Assembly (NCBI GenBank): GCA_018389105.1
Contig: JACATO010000304.1
Location: 1,674,001-1,738,000, forward strand
Origin: Nautilus pompilius
Taxonomy: Eukaryota; Mollusca; Cephalopoda; Nautilida; Nautilidae
Direction of reading: 5' to 3'
Length of the DNA: 64,000 nt
This document shows, one piece after another, positions 1-12,700 of this stretch. The translations under genes and the position numbers were made by a program. Within the stretch, counting starts at the first letter, position 1; every line of letters starts with the position of its first letter. The notes under the pieces are model-generated. The model did no database searches, had not been told where the DNA came from, and was given only the letters and a program-made list of their open reading frames with translations.

Positions 1-560
1 GATAGCATGGTCCAAACGTTGCCAAACTTTAGTCAGTTTTTTCTCATTTGCCATAGATGTTGGGGGAGGTGTCTCTTTTCATAATTATTGATCACGGTGC
101 TCTGAGATGTGTTCAGTCTCATTTCACGTCAGAGATCCTGGGTGCACAGGGAAGAACCTGCAGCCCCTTTTGTCACTTTAGTGAAGTGGCATAGTTGTCT
201 TGCAACCAATGTCTTGAACTTCAAATTTTCTTGTTGGAAAAATGACAAAAGATGATTATCTTGAATGGATATGTAAAAGAATCCATACATCCTTTGATGA
301 TAACTAGGTTGGTCTTTCCAGCATTTCAAATCACTGCTTCCACCATTAAACTAAAATCACATTATGAAACTGTGGGATGCAAGCAGGCCTCCTAAAATGC
401 TTGACTGGCCTTTCTTCATACCCGTGTTCATCTATTTGAGATGAATTAATGAATCGATACTTTTCAGAGAAGGTGAACAGATGTCTAAAATCCCATAGGT
501 CTAGTATCATTTCTGTGAAAATCTGCTTTTTACATTGAGGCATATGTTATGACGCATTTA
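1..560 (-). mobile_element. Degraded Tc1-like transposase relic, copy A
   Basis: Broken frames on the minus strand keep the order of a Tc1 transposase centre: FTFSEKYRFINSS (in place of the usual FSDESRF), then HGYEERPVKHFRRPACIP, then a V-W-rich stretch. Its first catalytic Asp region is altered and stops interrupt it, so it is dead. It is diverged kin of 19080-19620. It runs off the window's left edge; related sequence may extend right to about 860. Confidence 0.6.
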
Positions 561-2871
561 TAGTATTGGTGATGCCTGCAAGTCTTGTGAATGGATTGGA
601 CCTCGCTTGAAAAACAAGTGCACTTTTGTTTCATCCTGGTAGATGGTTGGTTGCTCTTTCATTTGCCTGACAAATGAATAATTATGTCAGGTAGCATATG
701 ATTGGAGAGTCCAAAATTCTCTGCTAATCTGCCCCTGACCATAGTCTGATTGCCCATTCAAGTGACCTTAGTGGTGATGTTTTACAAGTGCCAACTGTAG
801 AGGCAATCAAAGATTCTATCAGCTCTACTGTCTCGTGACACATGCTGTTTATAGCCTGAGCTCAGGGCCTTGTGGATAACATGAGCTGTTCTATTATTTA
901 ATGGAAGTTAATTTTATTCTAGCAGGGCTCTATAGAATGTTGCTTTTTACTGCAAACCCATAATTCTGCAGAATTTATAAAATTAAACATTTCTATCTCT
1001 TTAAACTTGAAAGCCCAACAGCATGAAAAGTTTTCTCACTCTTTCAGGGGATCATTTCACTTCCTGTAGCCTAATTAAAAACACCCAGTTGGTAAAGTCC
1101 ATGCCAATGTAGGTTTCTTGTAAAAATATTGGTGATAACCCTAACACTGGAGCCCATTAGAGAGTTGTTTTCTATTCTTAGACTAGTTTTGAACCTACAG
1201 CCTTTTGGCCAATGAGTTTTGATGCATGTTTTCTATTGTTTTTTGTTTGTTTGTTGATTTTCTTAGCCCATTGCATTACTGGGGCCAGTAGCTTGGCAGA
1301 TTTGTGTTTCCTAAGTTGATTGAACCTGAATGTCTTTTTATATAGGTGGTGTAGAAAAGTGTGCTGAAATGTGATTCACTGTATAAAACTTTCATACATA
1401 TTGAGAAAAAATATATTGATCAGTTCAAGCAAATAGAGGAAAAAAAGAGTTAATTCGAAATGCTATGCTTGTTTTTTGTTATTTTCTTATTTTGCTATTT
1501 ATTATTATTACTGGCTTTTATCTCTCCTCTTAAGGAAATATGACAGTGTTTATACATGAAGATGATTGTCATTTTATTTTAATACAGACTTTACATAATA
1601 TGTAGAGTCACTGCATGTTAGTTTGTTTACTACTTTTTTGTGTTTTAACTAAACAAAATGGTTTTATTTTCAGTCAGTAGTAATTATTGCCACTAAGGTA
1701 AGTAAACCCAAGGCCAGGAAGTTTGGTAATTCTGACATGTTTTAAGCAAAGGCAGTTTTACTAATATTGATTATTAAACTAATTCTGATTACTGTTTAGT
1801 CTTAAACAGCATTCTCTACATTAAAATTGTATTTGGTTAATTTAGCATTCAATTTTTTTTTCCTCTTTTTAGAAACTGCATGAATTAATTACTGATAATC
1901 AATCAATAAGACATTGGCACTTCTGTGTAGTAGTTCACACCCTTTGTAAATGATGGCTGACATTGAAGTTTTTTTGCCAAGCCAGTGATGCTAACTTTAA
2001 CAAATTCCTCTTCACACACTACTACCAGTTCTGAGAATTATGGTTTGTTTTAATACACATGAAACTTTCAGTCACAAGTCTGTGTGATCGTACATAACTC
2101 TTGTTTTTCTTTCACATTAACTTGTTGATATGCTATAAATACAATTGAATACTATAGCCATTTCAGAAGACATTTTTCTCCCCTTTAGCTGCTCTTACAG
2201 TTTGATAACTGCTGCCTGTTGATACATTACACTGAAAATTGTATATCGGCATTTGATTGCTTTAGATTTTCTTTTTTTTTTAAATAAAATATTTGTTCCT
2301 GTCAAAAAAGTGAACTGATTATATTATGTTGAGTATGGGAAAAGAGCGCTGAAGATAGGTAAATATGCAGTTGTTTGCTTTTCTGACATGATGCTGCTTG
2401 ATGTAAGTTCTACTATACTAACTAAATATATTTCTTGTTTTGATTAAGTGTAGCTGGTATTTCTTGATGCAGTTTTAATTTATGTGTGTATCTTAACTTC
2501 TGTTCAAAGAAAATTTGTAAGCTTATGCTGTCATTTTCATTTCAGCAAACCTTTATAATATACTAGAATTAATGCTCGTTCATAGATTAGGGTCCAGAAA
2601 TGAATTTTGGGGAAGTCTGAAAGAGAGTGTCAGTGTCTGTACCTCTCTGAGATCTGTGTGAAACTGTTTTGTGGGTGTCTGATTTTGGCAGGAAAAAAAT
2701 TAGCTCAGCTCAGAAAATCATTCCGTTTTTTATTTGGGTATATGCTTCTCTCTCTCTCTCTCTTTTAAAAGTTTGTCTAGAGAAGGTAAAACAAGACCTA
2801 GTTTCATAAGTGAAAGAAAAAAAGTTAATTTATTACTACTGAAGAAGCACCATTGTCTTCAACTGTGGATG
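561..2871. other. MED15 intron sequence, mostly unremarkable
   Basis: AT-rich intronic DNA with no coding exon I trust except the microexon candidate at 1674. A short CT run lies at 2746-2762. The first 300 bases may continue the Tc1 relic to the left. Confidence 0.5.
1674..1697 (+). other. Candidate 24-nt microexon upstream of MED15 exons
   Basis: A 24-base segment sits between a strong acceptor (TTTATTTTCAG) and a perfect donor (GTAAGTA). Only phase 0 is stop-free (SVVIIATK), the phase required by the next MED15 exon at 6633. No homology supports it, so it may be chance. Confidence 0.2.
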
Positions 2872-2873
2872 TA

Positions 2874-4187
2874 CGAGGTCTGTCGAAAAAGTATCCGACC
2901 TTAGGCTGGGGAAAAAAATTACATACTTGGTGGGGTTCAATTGCTAATCCCCTTCTAAGTAGGACCTTTGTGCCTCCACACACTTAGCGCAGCGATCCTT
3001 CCACTGTTCAAAGCACGTCTGGAATGCTTCTTCCGGAATGGCTCTCAGCTCCGCCATCTCATTCCACATGATGTCCTCTCGGCTCTCAAAGCGGGAGCCT
3101 TTCAGTGGCGTCTTCATTTTTGGGAACCAGAAGTCAGAAGGAGCCATGTCTGGAGAGTAGGGAGCCTGACGAATGAGCGAAATGCCTTTCTTTACCAAGA
3201 ACCCTTGGATCAGCTGCGACGAATGAGCCAAGGCGTTGTTATGATGCAGCTTCCAGTTTTGCGAGGCCCACAGATCTGGTCTCTTGTGCCGAACTGCATC
3301 ACAAAGACGTTGGAGGACTTCCTGATAGTACTCCTTTGTAACTGTTTGTCCTTCTGGTGAGTATTTGTGATGCACAATGCCTCGGTAGTCGAAAAAAACA
3401 GTCAGCATCACCTTGGTTTTGCTCCGGACCTGACGTGCTTTTTTGGGCCTTGGCGACATTGGATGCTTCCACTGTGATGACTGAGCTTTGGTTTCCAGGT
3501 CATACCCATATCCATGTCTCATCTCCAGTTATCACGGTATTCTGGAGCTCAGGATCCCTGTTGGCAGTATCCAGCAGGTCCTGCGCAACCTCAAGACAAA
3601 GTAGTAGTTGTTCTTGAGAAAGCAGTTTGAGCACAAACTTTGGTGCCACTCTGCGCAAGCCCAAATCCTCCTCTAAAATTGCATGTGCAGAATCTTTACT
3701 GATCCCAACCTCGTCACCAATTTCCCGCACTGTCAAACGACGATCCTCCATTATCAAGGTTCGCACTTTCTTGATAACAACTGCATTGCGGCTTGTTGAT
3801 GGCCTCCCGGAACGCTGGTCACTCCAGCGATGTGCAGCCATCTTTGAACATGTTGTACCATTCTTTTATTTGGGTAACACCCATGACATTGTCACCAAAA
3901 GCCTGTTGAATTTTGCGAATTGTTTCTGCTTGGATATCTCCAAGCTTTTGGCAAAACTTGATGCAAGATCCTTGCTCCACACGTTCTGTCATCACGGGCG
4001 AAATGAAAATGCGATGAGTAAGTAGTACAGCACCTCACACGCTGGCTGCCTGACACATCCAGCAAGCCCGCCAAAAATCATGCATCCGCATGAAGGCATG
4101 CGGCTCCACTATGCATACTTTTGCCTCCCTAACGTCATTACTTCCCACGGGAAAAAATAAAGTCGGATACCTTTTCAACAGACCTCG
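2874..4187 (-). mobile_element. mariner transposon with intact ends, 1314 bp
   Basis: A complete mariner-size element in antisense to MED15. Left end CGAGGTCTGTCGAAAAAGTA and right end (reverse complement) CGAGGTCTGTTGAAAAGGTA form inverted repeats of about 27 bp, flanked by the expected TA duplication at 2872-2873 and 4188-4189. Element length equals the family norm of about 1.3 kb. The close match of the two ends suggests fairly recent insertion; the transposase is broken (see the pseudogene entry). Confidence 0.95.
2944..4040 (-). pseudogene. mariner transposase, frameshifted
   Basis: The minus strand encodes a mariner transposase in at least three frame pieces. About 3892-4040 is the N-terminal helix-turn-helix region; 3500-3841 carries DQRSGRPSTSR, LTVREIGDEVGIS and GDETW (first catalytic Asp); 2944-3522 carries KVMLTVFFDYRGIVHHKY, HHNNALAH and YSPDMAPSDFW. 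The family triad is D,D34D. The second Asp, normally HHDN, is Asn here (codon at 3238-3240), which should abolish catalysis. A frame change near 3515 separates GDETW from the rest. Confidence 0.9.
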
Positions 4188-4189
4188 TA

Positions 4190-4400
4190 TTTGATGAGAT
4201 TGCATAAATCACAGGTCATAAAATTCAAGTTCTAAAGTGAGCAGCTCAAAGCCTTGATTTGAATTTAATGGAAAATGTATGGATGATACACAAAGCTATT
4301 AAGATGGGGAGAAAGCCTAGAAATATGGCTCAATTGTTTCAAATTATTCATTCGACTTTGGCTGGTATTTGCATTGACTGGGCATTTTTATTTGGATTGC
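4190..4400 (+). pseudogene. Tc1-like transposase C-terminal fragment beside the mariner
   Basis: Directly right of the mariner, the plus strand reads HKIQVLK, a TGA in the place of a conserved Trp, then AAQSLDLNLMENVW and RKPRNMAQLFQII. This is the PAQSPDLNPIENVW region of Tc1 transposases with the catalytic Glu retained and several substitutions. I could not find the N-terminal part left of the mariner, so whether the mariner split this relic is unresolved. Confidence 0.7.
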
Positions 4401-5929
4401 CTTTGTAAGCGCTGTTAGACCTTAATTCATTTTTATGGCTGTGCAACCAAATATTAATACTTTTGATCTGTTTATTTCATGCAAACTCTAAAAATTAAAC
4501 TTTCGTGACAATGTTTGATTCGTTCTTTAACTTTGATTGCCATGAGATTTTGTCATTTTTAAATGTTTATTTTTGTATATTTAACTTGTCAACAAATATT
4601 TACCAATTTAGCGAGTCATTAATTAGATGCTTTTAGAATTATTTTTTGTTTGTATTTTGAATATTTAATTTTTGTATCTCCATACTTGCTCATTTCTATT
4701 ACAATTCGAAAGTACCATATTACTAGTATTTCTTTAGCATATCTTTTGCAGGCAGTGGAGTTTTTGACACTTTTCATTCCACGTGTCTTAAACTCATCAT
4801 ACTGAGCGTGTATTTCAGCAAGGTGCTGAGTAGTAAGCATTCCTGTTATTGGTATTAGTTTGTCAACTGTAGGAGAGGGTTTAGCAAGGTCTGTTGCTGC
4901 TGTTTTAATTATCATTTACTAACCAGCTCTACAGATTGTCTGGAAATGCCAGCTGATGGCATTATTTTTTCTCTGTTGTTAGTGGGATTTAAAAAACTGA
5001 TTGACACTCCATTAAAACAAAAAAACAAATGTTGTTCCTGATATAAACTTCTTGATTTTACTCTGGATACTGATTGGATGGTGTTTTAGAGATAAGGTAA
5101 AAATGTATTATTTGTTTTTAACTTAATAATCAGCTAACATTCCTCCAACAACATTTACATTGGAATTTGATGATGGGCTTAAAATGTTTCAAATGTTAGT
5201 TCACTGTTGGCTTTTAAAGGAAAAACTCCTCATGTAGAAAAAAAATGGGGGTTAAAAGATATTAAATACCTTAGAATAACAGCTGTGAATTACTCTTTTT
5301 GGCAGTTTAATAAAGAAATAATTGAAATCAGTCACATTTGTTTTTTCATTCATGTGACTGTTACTTCAGATTCATAACATTCCCCATCAACAACAGCATA
5401 AAGTTCCTCGTAAAAGAGAAAGCAAAGGGGAATAGACGGGGATTTGTGGTCCATTTTTGTCGTGGATAAGGGCCATAGAAATTAGATAGCACTCTATAGA
5501 TAGAATGATGTAGCCTCTTTTATATCAGTAAGTCATTCTCTAGCATTGTGTTGAAAGGTTCTGTTTTGGATCCTTGTTCCTAATTTCTATAAATGATATT
5601 TTAGGTTATTATATAAGTCTGCAAGCAAATGTTGAATTTCAGGACATGGTTTAAGTGTAGACTGATTTTGTCTCAATAATTTGTAGGAAGATTGCATGCA
5701 TTTAGATTTACCTGGTTTTGTGGTGACAGTGCCAGGTAATTTTATGATCAAGCATCTGAGTATGTGAGCAGTAATACATGTTCCTGGTTATCTGCAAAGG
5801 TTCATGATTATGAATTAACTGGAGTTTCTGCAGATTAAAAAAATATCAAAGTCAGGGTTGTAAATGATTTAAAATGTTGATAGTGAGTGTAAATGTATTT
5901 TTTTTTTCATTCACTGGTCTCTGAAAGAG
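4401..5929. other. MED15 intron sequence without recognisable features
   Basis: AT-rich intronic DNA. The reverse strand has a 98-codon open frame at 4619-4915 that matches no family I know and lacks coding context. Confidence 0.5.
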
Positions 5930-6130
5930 AAACAACCCTGGTGAGGGAGAATAGTGCCATGATTCTGTGCCATAAAGTCCCAGCACTGCTTATATTGACA
6001 TGGAAATTCCTACTGAAGCTGTTTAGTGAGAGGAAGTCAGAGTGGCTGTGAAGAACAGAGAACAAACCAGCCGTGTCAGGGAGAATACCAACCCTAACCT
6101 GGGATCAAACTCCGGTGCAGTCTGCCCATA
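5930..6130 (-). repeat. tRNA-derived SINE fragment (minus)
   Basis: On the minus strand there is a box-B-like GTTTGATCCC followed by a GGTTGGTATTCTCCC segment, which parallels the copies near 34.5, 41.6 and 46.2 kb. Ends are not defined and the copy is diverged. Confidence 0.35.
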
Positions 6131-6632
6131 TTTATTTAAAATCTTATAGATACGTTGCTTATTTTTTGTTTTTGTTTTTTTACTTTTCTGGGAGGATCTT
6201 CATGCCTTTACTTAGTACTAAACTCCGCAGAAGTTCTTTTATAACCATCAACCTTCAGTCAGTAGTTCGTTCATTATTGAATTTCTTGTTTTGTTTGCTT
6301 TTGAAATTTTTACTTTGGAGAGATAATTATTATATATTGTCTTATAGGAATATCTACAAATAGGAAACTTTGCACTCAAGTAACAGTGCTAAAGACTGTC
6401 ATTAAATCTTTAAAGATTACATACATCTACACATGAAAATGCACTAAAGTATAAAATACCTTTGGATTTGGATTACATTTCATGTTTTTGAGATTATTCA
6501 TTTAAATAACTAGACAATCCATCTTTACTGTGTACACTGACCTTGTATTTTTTTTTTCCAGTTTTCAGTTAAGATGCTGCTCTGCATAAAACTGATGTTT
6601 TATTTCTGTCTTTTTTTTCTCTTGATTTTCAG

Positions 6633-6716
6633 AGACATGATGCTTTTATTGTAACAGCAGCCCAGCAACAGATGCAGAATCAACCTGTACAAGTGGTTAC
6701 ATCAAATGTGAACATG
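6633..6716 (+). CDS. MED15: MED15 exon (Gln-rich)
   Basis: This 84-nt exon is phase 0 on both sides. The acceptor is a pyrimidine run ending TTTTCAG and the donor is GTAATT. It reads RHDAFIVTAAQQQMQNQPV and then ends at NVNM. It is the first MED15 exon I can identify with confidence; earlier exons must lie upstream. Confidence 0.85.
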
Positions 6717-9700
6717 GTAATTGGAGTTATTGTTTCCTCTTACCTGACCACTTACCATCTCCTGAGCTAACTTCCATGGCCTGCGTTCACTATGCTACTG
6801 TTCAGTGTTTGTCCTTCATGAATTTGTGAAGATTATTTCTTTAAAAAATTGTTACTGAAAATGAACCTAGGTTCAGGTGAGTCCTGCATCGAATTACAGT
6901 GAAAATAGCTCGTAGCTCAAAAACAACTTCATGGTCTGTCATGGTCTAAGGAAGATGACTTGGATCATTTCAGGTATACAGATGTAAGCTGATGTTCAAA
7001 GAGATTTACAAATCCAATTTTCATATAGCACAAAGTAATATATTTACTCTAAGGTTAAACAGGAAAAACAAATCTAAAATCTGTATTAGCAACAGAGTTA
7101 TTTCTGTGCCTTTATATACTGTGATTAGCATAAGGTGTGCAAGCAGGTTCATTGTGTCATGTCTTTAAAATGACTAAAGTGCTGCTTTCTATCCAGATTA
7201 ATTATTATTGATAATTGTGATCAATTTTTCAGGCAGATAGCTTGAGACTGATTACTTGTTAAGAACAAATCACAGTTTAATGCATTTTGATTTCTCGGTT
7301 TAGCTGTGTGTTGTATGACTTGCTAGTTATAGAAAAATAAAACTTTCCATAATTGATTCTTTCCCTAATTACTCACTCATGAATGGCTGGTAAGAGGAGG
7401 TCTAAAATAACCTGACCTTGACAACATTCTGGCAAGAAACATTTTAGCGTATTATTATGTGTGCGTGATTAAATAGCATTTAATTGTAAAAAATGCTGCT
7501 TACATTTCGCACATATGTGTGCTTATACAATTACAAGTGGGTACAGACTACTGTAGATCTCCACATCTACTTAATTCTGTTTGAAATGTCAGCAAATTTT
7601 TTTTGAATATCTTTTGAAATATTTTCTAGTAATGTAAAGTAATTCTGTTACACTCATTCGCTTCATCCATTTTATTATTTTTTTCATTTAGTTGGGATCT
7701 TAAATCCTTTGTTTTAATTTAAAGAGCAATGTTTTCCTTTGTGTTGAACCTCTTAGATAAAGTCGCCCAGATGTCAGGTTTATACCTGATCTCTCTGCTG
7801 CGGACCTTTTAGCCAGAGGTTGGTTTTGAATGGGGGAGGGTTGGACCCAGGTTTCACCAAAAATAGAGATGACAAAAAAAGAAGAGGTTCTACTTATTAT
7901 GCGGACTGTCTTTAAATGTCGTCATCTGGCAAAATGGGGGTTCTCTTAAAATCTTTAATGGACATTTTTCTTAACTTTTACTCCAGCAGCTATACCTGTC
8001 GAAAGAGATTTGGAGGAGAAGGGGGTTAAGCAAGTGAGAGTAGCAACAAATAATTTCATTCCTTTACTTTTTTTAAAAAAATTTTTATTTATTTTGCATA
8101 ACAGAGCCAAAACTGTTTAATATGAAAATAGAGTGGTATACAACTGTTTTGGTATATGCCCTAATCACTACCTTGAGCTTCAGCTGATGACTGGGAGGGA
8201 GCCAGAACAGTGGCTGGACGGTGAGAAGGAGGGGTGCATGAAGTCAGACTGTTGACGCATGTTTCAGTCATTTACTAAAAGGGTTCACAAGCTGAGAAAA
8301 ACCATCCTGTCGGTCAGCATAAACTGATTACCACCCACACAGCGGAAACTGGCCAGCTACCCACTGCTGCTCATCAGCAGAATGGTTCATGATGAATCAT
8401 TTTTATAATTCTACATCATTGGTTTTGTAAGGGTAGCATCTTGAAATGGGTAGCTTTGAAATGTAAAGTATTTGATCAAATGCCCCAAAAGAAAATTTTA
8501 TCTGTACAAATGGTACATTGGAATTCAAATTTCTACTACAGATACAGTTTCAAAGCATAGCATATTCTTCCAGCACATTTTGCTTGTTCAAACTGTTTGG
8601 TCAGGGGGCTGATTTACTGAGGTCTTCCATTAATTTCTTACAAATAAACAGTCAGTATTGATATCTTAGCTAGGATGTTGCTGTAACATGGCTATTGTAC
8701 TTGTGTTATGACCTGAAAACACATTCATTTTCATTCTTATCTTAATCTTTATTTCATCCAGCTGGTGGATGTTATCTCTGAGGATTGAACCTCATAGAAT
8801 CTCCTTTTTTTTTCCCACTATGCACTGAATGATTTGGCTCTTAAATCTGATGTGTAAAGCCTATGTGACTTTTTAATGTATTACTGGAAGGAAAACAGTT
8901 TATTTTGTTAGTAGTATATTTACAGCGTTTCTCTTGACTGGAATGCCCCGCTCTTTGCGTGTTGGGATCCCCTTTTACAGTCATGTAAAAGCAGTAGTGG
9001 ATAATTTTTTCAGTGTTGCTGAAAGCAATTTTATGAGAAATTAGATTTTAAAAATACAAAAAAAAAAAAAAATTCCTTTTTTTTCTTTTTAAATATGCAG
9101 CTGCATTGGAGGACTGGGTGGATTTTCATTTTAAACTGAACCTTCTATTCCTTAGAGAAGTTTTACATGGAATTCAGTGCTATCTACAGTTAGGAGCACA
9201 CCATCTTCAGCCTTTTGCATCAGCATCTGCTTATTCTGGAACCAATTTAATTCCTTTTATTAGAGTTTGTGTTTCTGGATTAATAGTCGAAATGATTCAT
9301 CTGAGTGTATAACTGAAAAAAATAGAAAAATTTCTTATCTCGTTAGCCTCATAATGTTTTTAAAACAAGCACATATCATCATCATCTAACTGCCATAGGC
9401 AGCGTGTGTATCACCATCACGTGTTGTTTTTTTTTTAAGGTTGCTGGGGGGATAATTTAAATGGGTTGGAAATGAGCGCTGGTGACCATAGTATTCACCC
9501 AGATGATTCTGTCTGTCCTTGTTTCAGTAACTTGTCCATCAGCAACTGTCAGCATGCTGGTTTTCATAAAATTATTACTGCATTTGTTATTATTTTTTTT
9601 TATGCACATGGCTATTGTATTTAGGTAATTCTGTTAAAATCTTATTACATTTATTGATTACGACTGTACTTAGTATTTATTTGTTGATAATTTTATTTTT

Positions 9701-12700
9701 TTTAATTAAAAGCTTCCTTACCAGTCCGGAACCAATACAACTGCTGGTCGGCAGCAGCAGATGGTGCAAAGCCCCTATGTCAGTCCTCAGCAATATGGCC
9801 ATGGGCAGGTAAGTTTGGTTTTCACTCTGTGCTTTGCTATCAACCCTCTGTACTACCTGGGTTCAAATCTATATTACTCGGCACAGGTTGAGCCATAGGA
9901 GCTGGCTTTTTTTTTTTTTTTTTTTTCACTATAATATAACTTTTTGGCAACAAGTCTGTATATCGCCCGAACTTGTCGTTTGGCATTACTAATGCGTTAA
10001 CTGACTATTCGGCCAGTTCAGCACAACTGTTGACTAGTGCTTCTAGGCTGAGGTAGGTTGGCCTAAGTAAGGTAAAACAGGTGTGGCATAAGGAGGTGGT
10101 TGATTCTTTTAGTCATTTATTTCTACCACCATTAAAGGATGCTTTATGACTGTTTACAATAAACAAAATATCTTGAGATGTATTCCGTGGACACGTAATG
10201 AAAATTAGTTTCATTTTATTTTTTTTTTTCTTTAACATTCATCTTGTATATCTCACCACCTCTCTCTTTCTCCTCTCCTTTTCTTAATTTATTTTTTTAC
10301 ATTCTTCACTTTTCTAGAGTCCTGTTCAAAGCCAACAGGTGAATCAGGTTCCTGTTCCATCTCCAATTATGAGTAGGTAAGTAAAAAATGTAGTTACTCA
10401 GTCAGTTAAGAAATTTTCAGGTACCTATGACTTTAAGTCTGATCCATCAGTTTGAAACGTAATTTCCTGACTGCTAAATTGAATTAGTATTTTTTCTTGA
10501 GTTGGTACATAAAATGAGTGGTGATGATACCTTCATCCTTAATGAACTAATTCATCTGTCATTCTGATGATGATGTCTGGGCCTGTCATTTGTTGTCTTT
10601 CAGTCTTAGACCTTCAAGCTCTGTATAATATCAATTTGAATTCTCGACTTTTCTCGTTCGAATGAAGTAGCTTCATCCATAGAGCCTCGGGTGTCGTGCA
10701 TTGCAACCAACTTGACGTTTTCTAGGCTTCTAACACCCACAGAATTATAGTTTTTGTTTTTCTTTCTTTTTTATGAACTCAGTTTTGTCAAAAAAAAAAA
10801 ACAACTTGGAATTTTAAAAGGGCAAATATCTCGCCTAGCAATTTTCCATTTACTACAAAAAAAATTTTTTTTTGCACTCATTTCACATATGTAGATATTT
10901 TGCTATTTAATGCAAGTCAGATGTTCATTTTACTATCATTATTTTTAACTTGTCAACAGTAAATCCTGGTTTTCTTTGTTTATGCCGTAGCGAATTAAAA
11001 AGAATTGCATATTATGGCTGTTGTATGGTCTTGTGGTTATCTACAAGAAATGTGAATGCCACTTTGTTGCAGCTGAATGAGTAAGATTTTCCAGAGAGCT
11101 GACGCTCTACTGGTGGTCAACATATTTGATTCTCCCTCTCAAACCTTGAGAACATCAGACAGCCAATTAAAATTTTTAAAAATAGGATCAGTTAGAGTGC
11201 ATCTGAACAGTCTATTACTTTGTGAATTTCAAGCTAGCAAGCTGAACAAAGATGATACTAGAATGATTCATATGGAAATCTTTCTCTTTTTTTTTTTGGT
11301 TATTTTTCTTAAAATTAATTGCGTAATGTCTGAAATCAGTTCCTGGTATGCAGATCCCTGAAATCTATGTGGCCTTTGTTTAGCATGATTGGTGCTATGC
11401 TAGAACTGACTACCAATTGGAGATGGTTTATGGTAGTTTAGTTACAAGACTGAAAACACTATGTAGTCATGTAAAATGTCACCTGTGTAACTTCTGGAGT
11501 CTTTGGCCTGAAAAGTGACTTCAGCATGGCTAGAGCATGCATACCCATTGTTAAAACAGAAATAAAAATTCCTGGAGGAAATGCTGCTTTCTCATATTTA
11601 GTATTTTTCCAAAAATAAAGATTGTGGAATGATGGTTCATATTTGCATCTGAGATACAGTGTATAACTTAAAAAATTATATACACTGATCACCATGATTA
11701 TGTACTCAGCAATCAGATATCCTAAAAGAATAATTTGGTGAAAAAAAATTTATCTGAGTTTCAGCATAAACCTATTGTGACATGTTCTGTTGTATTTAGT
11801 CATGCCAAGTGGGATATTTTGTTGGTGACTACACAGTTGCTGCTGCCAGTGTACAAGACTATATAGAAATGGGCATTATTCTTATTTTTGATTGTACTAA
11901 CCTATCTGAGTTCATTTACTTGTAAGAAGGTCATGCAGTTTTCAGATTAGTGTTATTTTAATTAATAAATATGATATTATCATTGTGTTTTAGAGTGTAG
12001 TGAATGAAGGATCATTGTATGGATGATCTTGGGTTGTATCAGTGGGTAGCCTTGTATAGAAGCTCAGAAACGAGTTTTAGCCATTTCTCTTGTTCATTGT
12101 TCTAGTTTTGCTACAAATATGAAGGTGGTTCAAGGTTAACTTGCATGTCTAGTTCTAGATAATCGTAGAAAATAAGATCGCTAAACATCTGACAACTCAA
12201 TTGTGAAGTTACCTTGCAGCCACGCAGAGCACACTACACACTGGCATGGCAGAAAATAGCATGTGCAATGAAATTTCTGGTGAAGGGAAATGTAAAACCA
12301 GCTGAAATCTGTCGCTTAGTGATGAAGCTCTGATGCAAAAGTTTGAGCTGTGAAAATGATCTAAAAATGGATGTGAATTAGTAACCTATGTTGAATAGTT
12401 GGTTTTTTGATAATTGCTGCGTCGGTATGTAATATTGTAGCAGAACTGAAAGTTAATATTGGAAGTGTGGAAGATATTTGTTTTCATCTGAAATTCACTA
12501 AAGTACTAGGTGGGTTTCAGAGTGATTACAACATTACCAAGGAGGTTCTTGATGACCTGAACATAATTGCGATGTGCTATAAGTTGTGGATCTATCATTT
12601 CAGTCTGGAGTTCAAGCAAGCAGGCATGCAGTGTTTTGGAATGTCCAGGTGACAATTTATCTCATTTCTTATGTATGGGAAACCATTAATCCACAGTACT

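Noticed and set aside
2968..3617. Open frames on the plus strand (130 and 86 codons)
   Set aside because: They are shadows of the mariner transposase on the minus strand.
4619..4915. 98-codon minus-strand frame
   Set aside because: Lys/Ile-rich towards its end, no recognisable domain, inside a MED15 intron with no splice context.
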